From a virus, in the IMG/VR virus record IMGVR_UViG_3300025141_000034, positions 61,025 to 125,024 of that record: a stretch of 64,000 bases of DNA, one strand, 5' to 3'. Below are positions 26,284 to 34,766 of this stretch, in pieces (position 1 is the first letter of the stretch; the number at the start of each line of letters is the position of its first letter). The position numbers and the translations under genes were made by a program. The notes beneath the pieces are model-generated. The model worked only from the letters and a program-made list of their open reading frames with translations. It was not told the origin of the DNA and ran no database searches.

Positions 26284-29200
26284 ATGGCCGAACAGACCTT
26301 CAGATCACCAGGATTTTTTGAGAGAGAGATCGACCTATCCGGGAGAGTTCAGGAAGTTGCAGGAGTCCCCGCAGGTATCATTGGAACATCAGAATTTGGT
26401 CCAGCATTTATTCCCGTGACACTTGGATCGTTTGCAGACTTCAAAGAAAAATTTGGTGACTTAGACTCAACCAAATTTGGGCCCTACGCTGTTAATGAGT
26501 TTCTTAAGAATAGATCTGCAGTGACATTTATAAGGGTTCTTGGTGCCGGAGCAAATTCAGAAAGCACTGATATTCAAAATACTGTAAACCAGGGAACTGT
26601 TAAGAATGCAGGATTTAGAATTAAAGGGTCTGCTGCAACAGAGGCACCTGGTGAAAAGGGACATAAGGGTGCAGTTCAATTTATAGCTGCAAAACACGCC
26701 CTACAGACAAATGAGGCATTTGGCTATCCGATCTTTACTGATAATGATAGTTTTGATGTATCTGCCGGTGGTGATGTCTTTCTTGTCAGGGGGATGATCT
26801 TTACGTCAACTGGTAGCCGTGTACAGATTCTTCCATACTATGCAAATTATCCCGTTACAGCGTCTGTTGAGGATATTGCAGCAGTTGGACCTGATATCAA
26901 TGATTCCGTAAGCTATAAGAAGTTTAAAATAGTTCTTTCAAGCTCCGCGGGAGCAACATTTGCCAATGATGATGGAGTTGCTGGAATTAGAATCTACACA
27001 GCGTCACTTAACCCAACAAGCGATGACTACATTGGAAAGACATTAAATACAGACCCCACTAGATTTCAGGAGGAGCAGCACCTGCTCTACGCTGACTTCG
27101 CTGTAGAGGATGAGGTTGCATCTGTTACATCCTATGTTGCAATTCTTTCAGGATCAGCGTCAACATCTGCTGGGTCAGGAGATACCTCACAGACTTATCG
27201 TGATATGTACGGTAGATTTGACACAAGATATAGTCCATCAAAGACAACGTTCTTTACGTCGCAGTTATTTGGAAATGTTAAGTACAATCTCTTTCACTTT
27301 GAGACCATCTCTGACGGAGCAAATACATGTGACAAGTATAAGATCTCAATATCAAACCTTAGAAAGTCAACTGACCCCAGTGTTGAGTATGGATCGTTTA
27401 CAGTTTTGGTAAGAAATTTTGGTGACTCTGATACAAGTCCAGAAATCTTAGAGCAGTATCCCCTTTGCACACTTGACCCAACTGATGAAAATTTCGTTGG
27501 AAGAAAGATCGGTGACCTTAGTGTTAAGTACAATTTTGATGCACTAAGTGAGGATGAAAGAAGATTTGTTGTGAAGGGAGATTATCCAAATGTCTCTAGC
27601 AGGATTAGGATTGTCTTTAGTGACGATCTAAAGAATGGAAATGTTCCAGCTAGCGCACTACCCTTTGGATTTAGAGGTCTACCAGCGCTGAAGACAAATA
27701 ATCTGCTTTCTGATACGACATCGACATCAGACGTAAGGCAAATTATTAAAGACGTCTTAAACGGAGGCTCAGACGGAACAAGACTGGCATTCATTACCGG
27801 ATCAAATTCAGGGCGACCTGGAATTGCAGACGGTGGTGTAATAGTAGGGTCAATTGTTCCACCAGTTCCGATGACGTTTAAAGCAACTCAGGGAACCATG
27901 GGAACTTCTGGATATGCCGGGAAGCCAGGAACTAATGAGAGGGTTAATTCAAAGTACTACTGGGGTGTGAAGACAACACGAGTCCCACTGACAGGATCTC
28001 TGTCTAATGCTGTGTTGAATTCAAACGCATCATCAGAGACAAATGAGCTAGTCAGAAGTTATACAAAGCTCTTAGGTATTCAAAAGCTAGATGCTCTTGT
28101 TACCGGCTCAGGCGCAGATGTCTTCTGTAGTAATGAGTTTACCCTTAATAAGGTTGCTTTAAGCACAACACTTGAAAGCGGTGCAACAACAAGAACGTTA
28201 ATTAATACAATTGTACAGAGCCTTACTGGAACTGCAGATGAGCACATGCTAGAGGCTGCGTATATTAGAGATGGAAGAATCAGCAAAGGAAAGAGTTACA
28301 CAGTTAGAGAGAAGGGTGTTGCAGACCACAGAGTATCGCTAGGTTCTCTCTTAACGTTGACATCGTCAGTATATTTTAACAGGTTTACAAAGTACGCAAA
28401 ATTCACTAACATCATGCACGGCGGATTTGATGGAAATAATATTCTAGATCTGGACATGTCAAGAATGAATGATAGAGCAACAACAGTTGACTCTAGAGGA
28501 AAGGCCGGAAGGTCCAGACCGGAAGGTTCGACAGATCTTGATACCGGTCTAGATGCAACATCTACAAGTGGAGCAGGAAAGAATAACAATGCTGTCTTCT
28601 CATACAGATCAGCAATTGATATCATGACAGATCCGATGGTGACAAGAATTAATATTCTAGCTGTTCCTGGAATTAGAGAAGGCTTTGTGACTGATCACGC
28701 AGCTGATAAGACAAGGGAGTATAGCCAGGCAATATATCTGATGGATATTCCAAGCTACACAGACGGTGATGTTAGGATATTTACCAGCGATGACTTTAGG
28801 CCCAATGTCACAAAGACGCGAGACAGGCTTGATAGAAGATCAATAGATAACAACTACGCTGCAACCTATTTTCCTGACGTCACAATCACAGACGATAGGA
28901 ATGGAAATGCTGTTAGGGTTCCATCTTCTGTTATAGCGCTTTCTGCACTTGGATTCAATGACGCAGTTTCTTATCCCTGGTTCGCACCCGCAGGATTTAA
29001 TAGAGCTGCTTTGTCAAATGTTGTCAACGTTGCAACAAGATTAAATAATGCTGATAGAGATGATCTGTACGATTCCAGAATTAATCCGATAGCATCTTTC
29101 CCACAAGCTGGGTTTGTTATATTCGGTCAGAAGACGCTACAGCAGGCAAAGTCTGCGCTAGACAGGGTAAACGTGAGAAGAATGCTTCTGGAGGTTAAGA

Positions 29201-29475
29201 GAATAGTCTCTAATGCAGCTAAAAAGCTGGTGTTTGAACAAAATACACCTGCCACAAGATCAAAATTCATAGCTCAGGTAACTCCCATGCTAGCAACAAT
29301 TCAAAGCCAGCAGGGAATAGATAAGTTCCGTGTAGTTATGGATGAGAGTAACAATACTGTAGAGGATATTGAATCTAATAAGCTGAACGGAAGAATAGTT
29401 CTAGTTCCCACAAGAGCAATTGAATTTATTGCTATTGATTTCATTATCACTAATTCAGGTGTAAGCTTTGAGTAA
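26284..29475 (+). CDS. Tail sheath protein, first paralogue (T4 gp18-like)
   Basis: 1063 residues, against 659 in T4 gp18. The N-terminus (FRSPGFFEREIDLS, VAGVPAGIIGTSEFGPAFIPVTLGS, FGPYAVNEFLKN) and C-terminus (YPWFAPAGFNRAALSNV, GQKTLQQAKSALDRVNVRRMLLEVKR) are unmistakable sheath core sequences that form the contractile lattice. The middle contains extra beta domains, likely exposed on the sheath surface. It has a strong ribosome-binding site (GAGGAGA). A second sheath gene follows after 38 bases, so the tail may be built from two sheath types. Confidence 0.93.
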   Translation: MAEQTFRSPGFFEREIDLSGRVQEVAGVPAGIIGTSEFGPAFIPVTLGSFADFKEKFGDLDSTKFGPYAVNEFLKNRSAVTFIRVLGAGANSESTDIQNTVNQGTVKNAGFRIKGSAATEAPGEKGHKGAVQFIAAKHALQTNEAFGYPIFTDNDSFDVSAGGDVFLVRGMIFTSTGSRVQILPYYANYPVTASVEDIAAVGPDINDSVSYKKFKIVLSSSAGATFANDDGVAGIRIYTASLNPTSDDYIGKTLNTDPTRFQEEQHLLYADFAVEDEVASVTSYVAILSGSASTSAGSGDTSQTYRDMYGRFDTRYSPSKTTFFTSQLFGNVKYNLFHFETISDGANTCDKYKISISNLRKSTDPSVEYGSFTVLVRNFGDSDTSPEILEQYPLCTLDPTDENFVGRKIGDLSVKYNFDALSEDERRFVVKGDYPNVSSRIRIVFSDDLKNGNVPASALPFGFRGLPALKTNNLLSDTTSTSDVRQIIKDVLNGGSDGTRLAFITGSNSGRPGIADGGVIVGSIVPPVPMTFKATQGTMGTSGYAGKPGTNERVNSKYYWGVKTTRVPLTGSLSNAVLNSNASSETNELVRSYTKLLGIQKLDALVTGSGADVFCSNEFTLNKVALSTTLESGATTRTLINTIVQSLTGTADEHMLEAAYIRDGRISKGKSYTVREKGVADHRVSLGSLLTLTSSVYFNRFTKYAKFTNIMHGGFDGNNILDLDMSRMNDRATTVDSRGKAGRSRPEGSTDLDTGLDATSTSGAGKNNNAVFSYRSAIDIMTDPMVTRINILAVPGIREGFVTDHAADKTREYSQAIYLMDIPSYTDGDVRIFTSDDFRPNVTKTRDRLDRRSIDNNYAATYFPDVTITDDRNGNAVRVPSSVIALSALGFNDAVSYPWFAPAGFNRAALSNVVNVATRLNNADRDDLYDSRINPIASFPQAGFVIFGQKTLQQAKSALDRVNVRRMLLEVKRIVSNAAKKLVFEQNTPATRSKFIAQVTPMLATIQSQQGIDKFRVVMDESNNTVEDIESNKLNGRIVLVPTRAIEFIAIDFIITNSGVSFE

Positions 29476-29513
29476 TCTATATTTAATGATTAGAGTTTTT
29501 AGAGAGGATTGGA

Positions 29514-32500
29514 ATGGCTGAGCTGACATTCAAAAGTGCTGGAGTTAGCACGAGAGAAATAGATCTTTCATCGTCTAGCGTAACGGGTCCGGTAGGAGTT
29601 CCTGCTGGTGTCATTGGAACAGCTGATCAGGGACCAGCGTTTGTTCCCGTAACAGTTGCTAATTTTACTGAGTTTGTATCAACATTTGGACCAACAGATG
29701 GTGAGAAATTTGGACCGCTTGCTGTTAATGAGTGGCTGAAAAATGCACAGTCGTGCACATACGTCCGTGTTCTCGGTGTGGGTGATGGTAAGAAGAGAAA
29801 TACGTCTACAGGAAAGGTTACAAATGCAGGATTCATAGTTGGTGCCAAGCAGGTTCAACCAAACGGTCTTGTAGGAACTAATCCATACGCAAACACACAC
29901 GGTGACAGAGGAAACGTTCACTTTCTCGGATGCTACATGTCAGAGTCGGCTGGTAGTACAGTGTTTAGTAGTGCTGGAGGTCCACAGGCTTCACTTGCTT
30001 TTGCAAAAGCAAAGCTCACTATGGCAGACGGTGATAATAATACTAACGGACAGTTTACAGAAGGCGAATATGTCATAATCGTATCCCAGGACGGTACAAA
30101 AAGGGTATATGTTCTTTCTGATGGTAGTGAAAGTGGTGCAGCTGCAACCGGCGCTGTTTGTACCACTTCCACTGACATGGGCTCAGCAAATCTTTCCTCC
30201 GATGTTGCAGCTTTGGGTACATGTATAGCTGTAAACAACAACCTGAACACACATGGGCAGTATTTAATTTTAAATGAACTTAAAGCTGCAATTTCTCACG
30301 CAAACGGTCACAATGGAAAGATTACATGTAGCTCTGATGTAGCCAACACTGACGGCCCAGTATCAATTACACTAACACAGGCAATAGCAGGTGTTGACGG
30401 AAACACTGTAATAACTACAAATATAAGTCAGCTAACTACTGTTAATTTTGGAGGCGGGGGTGCAATTGCAGTTCCCATCCTCCGCGGAATTCTCATGTCG
30501 GCATCCGGTGTCATGCCGCTTCTCTCAGGAAATTTCCAGGTTACAGTCCCGGGATCAGGACCATCGTCAGCTGCAATCGGCAGAGACAAAGATGCCACCC
30601 TAAGGGGAGGTCTAACTGGATCGATGATACTAAGCAGCCAGGACTTTGTTCTATTCCTCAACGGTCACAAGGGATTGGGTTCTGATCCTAGAATCATCAC
30701 TGCGTCGATGGATCCTAACTCTCCTGCCTATATGTCTAGAGTTCTAAACACAGATCCCGCGATGATTGAGCAGAAGGGTCACCTACTCTACGCTCACTAC
30801 GACGTTCATCCAGCGATGGCAGTTCCTACAGGTTCTGGTATCCTGACTCCGGGTGCTACAGAGTTTCATAATAGTGAATATAATGATTGTATATTCATCA
30901 CAACGGGATCACTGAGCGCTGTGAACTTTGAAGGAAAGGGTCAAGCTGGCGGAAGCGCCACAGTTCCGGAGTATAGGTCGTGGGAGGATAGATTCACATC
31001 AGCAAAGTCACCCTACGTGATCTCACAGGACTTTGGTGGAAAGCCGTATGATCTATTTAGGGTAGAGTCACTATCTGACGGATCAGGCGTCAGCACTAAA
31101 TATAAGATCTCAATTGAGGGTCTAGCTAAGTCTAACTCTGACGTTAATAAATTTGGAAAGTTTGACCTCGTCGTTAGGGACTTTTACGACACAGACAATG
31201 ACAAGGTTGTCCTTGAGTCATTTAGGGGTCTAAGCCTAGATAATGAATCTGATAGATACTTTGCCAGGGTCATCGGTGATCAGAAGACATACTTTGACTT
31301 CGATCAGTCGTCAGACTCTCAGAAGATAGTCGTCGACGGCGATTTCACGAATCAGTCAAGATATATTCGTGTCAAGGTGAGCAACACACAGAGAGCAGGT
31401 GAGGTTCCTGACAACGCCCTCCCACTAGGCTTCAGAGGTCCTAGCCACCTGGTGACATCAGGCTCAGATCTTGTAGCGACTCTCGGTCACGGTGCTGCTA
31501 ACTTTGTTACTGTTCAAACAGGATCAATGAAAGAGCTTACTGAGCTACCAATTCCATACAGGGATAACTTGGCTCTCGGGACAGGTGACAAGAAGAGGGT
31601 TTCATCTCAACTATACTGGGGAATCCAGACAACAAGAAAGACAGATCCCACAGAGCCCAATAAACCTGATCTCTTCGACAGGTCGTTTGAAGGATTCGCG
31701 AAGTACTTCCCAGACTTTGCACTAAGCTATCAGAAGTTCTCAATTGGAAATAATGCAGGAAAAGCAGATACATTTGCAAATGGAATTCTAGACTCTGATA
31801 GGTTCAATAATAACAAGTTCACGCTTGAGAATGTCAAGGTCACAACAGGATCAGACACATACGCTAATCCTCGGGAATGGGCTAGCGCATCATACACACG
31901 TGCCGGCGGCGTAGGAACTGATAGAGATAATAAGACGCGGGCATTTAGCGTAGACGATCTAGGTATCGTTGGTAATAGAACATATGCCAAGTTCACATTC
32001 CTTCTTCAGGGAGGGTTTAACGGAACGAACATCTTCAACAAGGATAGGTCTAACCTATCTGACAATGCTGCCAAGAGAGAGATGGATGACTCCACAAATC
32101 AAGGCGGAAAGGACGGTTGCACAGTCGCATCATTCAGAAAGGCTGTAGATGTAATGGGCAATAAGTCTGATGTTGAGATTAAGCTTCTAGCAATTCCCGG
32201 CATGAGAGACGAGGCCATTACAGATTACGCAACTGATGCAGTTGAGAATAGGTTTGACTCACTCTACATCATGGATATTGAGGAGAAGGATGTTCTTAAC
32301 AATGTTGTAACATCGTCAGCACAGGACATAAGTGTTAGCGACACAGTGACAACGTTTAAGAATCGTGCTCTCGACTCATCGTTTGCAGCTGCATACTTCC
32401 CAGATGTTGTGATTCAGGATCCAAATAAGAGAACAAATGTTAGGTGCCCTCCGTCAGTAGCTGTTCTTGGAGCATTCTCCCTCAACGACGCTATCGGTCA

Positions 32501-32999
32501 TCCGTGGTTCGCTCCTGCAGGATTCTCCCGAGGTGCGCTGACATCTGTCATACAGGCATCAGTTGACCTTAACAGGGCAAATCTAGATAATCTCTACGAC
32601 GCTGACATCAATCCGATTACGGATTTCCCAGGAACCGGTGTCGTTGTCTGGGGTCAGAAGACGCTTCTAGCAGCTGCATCTGCTCTTGACAGGGTTAACG
32701 TAAGAAGGCTTCTGATAGACATCAGAAGAAAGGTGAGAGCTATCGCAAACACCCTTCTATTCGAACCCAATAGGGAGTCCACCCTGGAGAAATTCTCCGG
32801 TCTTGTCAATCCAATCCTGCAGAAGATCCAGGAGAAGAGCGGTCTGGCTCGCTACAAGGTGATCATCGATACGACCACCACGACACAGGCAGACATAGAG
32901 AATAACACACTTCGAGGAAAGATCTTCGTTCAACCCACAAGAACTGCAGAGTTCATAGCACTAGACTTCGTTGTTTCAAATGCAGGCGCAGAAGTCTAG
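29514..32999 (+). CDS. Tail sheath protein, second paralogue with inserted beta module
   Basis: 1161 residues, homologous to the previous sheath at both ends (VPAGVIGTADQGPAFVPVT, HPWFAPAGFSRGALTSV, GQKTLLAAASALDRVNVRRLLID). Compared with the first copy it carries an insertion at about residues 165-315 (GEYVIIVSQDGTKRVYVLSDGS to TTVNFGGGG) resembling the module at the start of the window's first protein. Third codon positions look more C/G rich than in the first copy, possibly reflecting higher expression. Both copies keep the core, so both are probably functional. Whether they mix or serve different tail regions cannot be told. Confidence 0.92.
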   Translation: MAELTFKSAGVSTREIDLSSSSVTGPVGVPAGVIGTADQGPAFVPVTVANFTEFVSTFGPTDGEKFGPLAVNEWLKNAQSCTYVRVLGVGDGKKRNTSTGKVTNAGFIVGAKQVQPNGLVGTNPYANTHGDRGNVHFLGCYMSESAGSTVFSSAGGPQASLAFAKAKLTMADGDNNTNGQFTEGEYVIIVSQDGTKRVYVLSDGSESGAAATGAVCTTSTDMGSANLSSDVAALGTCIAVNNNLNTHGQYLILNELKAAISHANGHNGKITCSSDVANTDGPVSITLTQAIAGVDGNTVITTNISQLTTVNFGGGGAIAVPILRGILMSASGVMPLLSGNFQVTVPGSGPSSAAIGRDKDATLRGGLTGSMILSSQDFVLFLNGHKGLGSDPRIITASMDPNSPAYMSRVLNTDPAMIEQKGHLLYAHYDVHPAMAVPTGSGILTPGATEFHNSEYNDCIFITTGSLSAVNFEGKGQAGGSATVPEYRSWEDRFTSAKSPYVISQDFGGKPYDLFRVESLSDGSGVSTKYKISIEGLAKSNSDVNKFGKFDLVVRDFYDTDNDKVVLESFRGLSLDNESDRYFARVIGDQKTYFDFDQSSDSQKIVVDGDFTNQSRYIRVKVSNTQRAGEVPDNALPLGFRGPSHLVTSGSDLVATLGHGAANFVTVQTGSMKELTELPIPYRDNLALGTGDKKRVSSQLYWGIQTTRKTDPTEPNKPDLFDRSFEGFAKYFPDFALSYQKFSIGNNAGKADTFANGILDSDRFNNNKFTLENVKVTTGSDTYANPREWASASYTRAGGVGTDRDNKTRAFSVDDLGIVGNRTYAKFTFLLQGGFNGTNIFNKDRSNLSDNAAKREMDDSTNQGGKDGCTVASFRKAVDVMGNKSDVEIKLLAIPGMRDEAITDYATDAVENRFDSLYIMDIEEKDVLNNVVTSSAQDISVSDTVTTFKNRALDSSFAAAYFPDVVIQDPNKRTNVRCPPSVAVLGAFSLNDAIGHPWFAPAGFSRGALTSVIQASVDLNRANLDNLYDADINPITDFPGTGVVVWGQKTLLAAASALDRVNVRRLLIDIRRKVRAIANTLLFEPNRESTLEKFSGLVNPILQKIQEKSGLARYKVIIDTTTTTQADIENNTLRGKIFVQPTRTAEFIALDFVVSNAGAEV

Positions 33000-33053
33000 A
33001 AAAACAAAATTGACGAATACTTAGGATAGTATACTCTCAGGAGAAATTTAGAG

Positions 33054-33545
33054 ATGGCAGAAACACTTTCAGTTAACGACTTACTTCCCAATAAGTTTGA
33101 ACCCAAGAGAAAATTTAGATGGGTCTTTGCTATAGAGGGAATAGACTCCTTCTTGATCAAGACGGCAAGTAGGCCTGGGTATGTGATAGCCGAACAGCCA
33201 ATTAAGTTTATTAACTCAATTAGATATGTTGCAGGTCGTCAGACATTTGATCAGGTTACCATTACCATGCACGATCCCATAGCGCCCTCAGGCGCTCAGC
33301 AGGTGATGGAGTGGATAAGGCTCCACTACGAGTCAGTCTCAGGTAGGGCAGGATATGCAGACTTCTACAAGCGTGACTGCCAGCTCAAGATGCTTGATCC
33401 AGTCGGAACAGTTGTTGAGCTGTGGGACCTAAAGGGCTGCTTTTTGATCGGCGCAAAGTATGGTGATCTCAGTTACGATGATGACTCAACTATGATGGAT
33501 GTCACTATAACAATGAGATTTGATAACTGCGTCCTGCAGTACTGA
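33054..33545 (+). CDS. Tail tube protein (T4 gp19-like)
   Basis: 163 residues, the same as T4 gp19. KFRWVFAIEGIDSFLIKTASRPGY, a central DQVTITMHDPIAPSGAQQVMEWIR and the C-terminal DVTITMRFDNCVL are typical of myovirus tube proteins, which stack as hexameric rings inside the sheath. The ribosome-binding site is CAGGAG. Position directly behind the sheath genes is canonical. A hairpin follows the gene. Confidence 0.93.
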   Translation: MAETLSVNDLLPNKFEPKRKFRWVFAIEGIDSFLIKTASRPGYVIAEQPIKFINSIRYVAGRQTFDQVTITMHDPIAPSGAQQVMEWIRLHYESVSGRAGYADFYKRDCQLKMLDPVGTVVELWDLKGCFLIGAKYGDLSYDDDSTMMDVTITMRFDNCVLQY

Positions 33546-33570
33546 TATATCCTTTTCTGATACTCTACCA

Positions 33571-33590
33571 AGGCCCACGTTTGTGGGCCT
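33571..33590 (+). terminator. Possible terminator after the tube gene
   Basis: AGGCCCAC and GTGGGCCT pair over 8 bases around a 4-base loop. The following sequence (GACTTATTTA) is only partly T-rich, so termination may be weak. Confidence 0.6.
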
Positions 33591-33640
33591 GACTTATTTA
33601 CAACTTCACTTCTTATGTTTAAAGTTACATATGTGAGGAG

Positions 33641-34501
33641 ATGACTGTGTCAGATAGTAGAAAAGAGAGGAATAAGGTCTTTGGCGGCGATAACATAGAC
33701 CACAACGTTCCAGCGAGAAATGTCATGGTAGATGACTTTAACTGGGAGGTTCCAGTTGAATCTGTCCCAGTCCCTTCAGAGGGGAAGGTCTACCCACCAG
33801 ACAGTCCTCTTCACGGAAGGAAGACAGTGAACATTAAGGCGATGACAGCCAAAGAGGAGGACATCTTATCGTCTCGCGCTTTGATAGGCAGCGGAACTGT
33901 TATCTTGGAGCTTCTAAGGTCTTGTATAGTTGACGGCGATGTTAGTGCCAGTGACATGTTAACTGGAGATAGAAATGCACTCATGGTGGCTGTCAGGATC
34001 ACAGGCTACGGTCACGAGTACCCAGTTGTTGCTACATGCCCAAAGTGCTCAAATTCAGATCAACACACATTTAACCTTGCTGACATGCCGATACGTCGCC
34101 TATCAATAGACCCTGTTGTACCTGGAGATAACTGCTTTGAATTCCTTCTTCCTGTGACAAAGAAGACAGTTTACTTTAAATTTCTTACAGGTAGAGATAA
34201 TGATATCATGGAGGCTGAGGCTGAGAAGATGAAACGTCTATTTCCAGAAAGCAAGATTGAAAATAACGTGACAAGGAGGCTCCGGACCTCAATCATCTCA
34301 GTCGATGGTGTGGCTGATAGAAATAAGATAGCAAAGTTTGTAGAGAACATGCCGGCAATGGACTCAAGAAAATTAAGGGCATATATCGAAAATAATGAGC
34401 CTGGAATTGAGATGTCTGGAAAAATGAACTGTAATGCCTGCGGCCAGGAATCGGAGGTGGGCGTTCCGCTAGGTGCCTCATTTTTTTGGCCTAAGTTCTG
34501 A
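33641..34501 (+). CDS. Baseplate hub protein (T4 gp26/gp51 family-like)
   Basis: 286 residues. VESVPVPSEGKVYPPDSPL, MTAKEEDILSSRALIGSGTVILELLRSCI and DRNALMVAVRITGYGHEYPV match the T4-type baseplate protein family that includes gp26. CPKC in the middle and CNAC near the C-terminus could bind zinc. It acts, by family, in assembly of the central baseplate hub. Start: GAGGAG abuts ATG 33641 with no spacer, whereas GTG 33647 has ideal spacing, so the true start may be 33647. A 28-base overlap with the next gene suggests coupling. Confidence 0.78.
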   Translation: MTVSDSRKERNKVFGGDNIDHNVPARNVMVDDFNWEVPVESVPVPSEGKVYPPDSPLHGRKTVNIKAMTAKEEDILSSRALIGSGTVILELLRSCIVDGDVSASDMLTGDRNALMVAVRITGYGHEYPVVATCPKCSNSDQHTFNLADMPIRRLSIDPVVPGDNCFEFLLPVTKKTVYFKFLTGRDNDIMEAEAEKMKRLFPESKIENNVTRRLRTSIISVDGVADRNKIAKFVENMPAMDSRKLRAYIENNEPGIEMSGKMNCNACGQESEVGVPLGASFFWPKF

Positions 34502-34724
34502 TCATAGGGTCCATGTACTTGAGGAGATATACCAGCTAATTAGACACCTCGGCGTGGGATACGAGGAGTGTCGACGGATGCCCATCAGATATAGAAGGTG
34601 GTTCATAGATAGGATTGTTGAGGATTTCAACAAAAAGAAGAAACAGCGTGAGAAGGATGTGATCACGCAGGACACGGGTCCGACAGTCAATCTTATGGGA
34701 ACTGATAAGAGAAGTTTCTCCTGA
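34473..34724 (+). CDS. Small baseplate-assembly protein next to the gp26-like gene
   Basis: 83 residues from a GTG start inside the end of the previous gene. FGLSSDHRVHVLEEIYQLIRHLGVGYEECRRMPIRYRRWFIDRIVEDF is a short helical protein of the kind usually found right after gp26-like genes in myoviruses; the C-terminus is charged. It may be an assembly chaperone or minor hub component. There is no catalytic motif. Support comes from the overlap, the location and the helical pattern. Confidence 0.6.
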   Translation: MPHFFGLSSDHRVHVLEEIYQLIRHLGVGYEECRRMPIRYRRWFIDRIVEDFNKKKKQREKDVITQDTGPTVNLMGTDKRSFS

Positions 34725-34766
34725 TCTTCTCTCGGTCGAAATACTTAATAGTGTAGGGGAATCTCC

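Noticed and set aside
33010-33035. TTGACG ... TATACT promoter before the tube gene
   Set aside because: The spacer is 14 bases, too short for a normal sigma-70 type promoter; kept out of the feature list.
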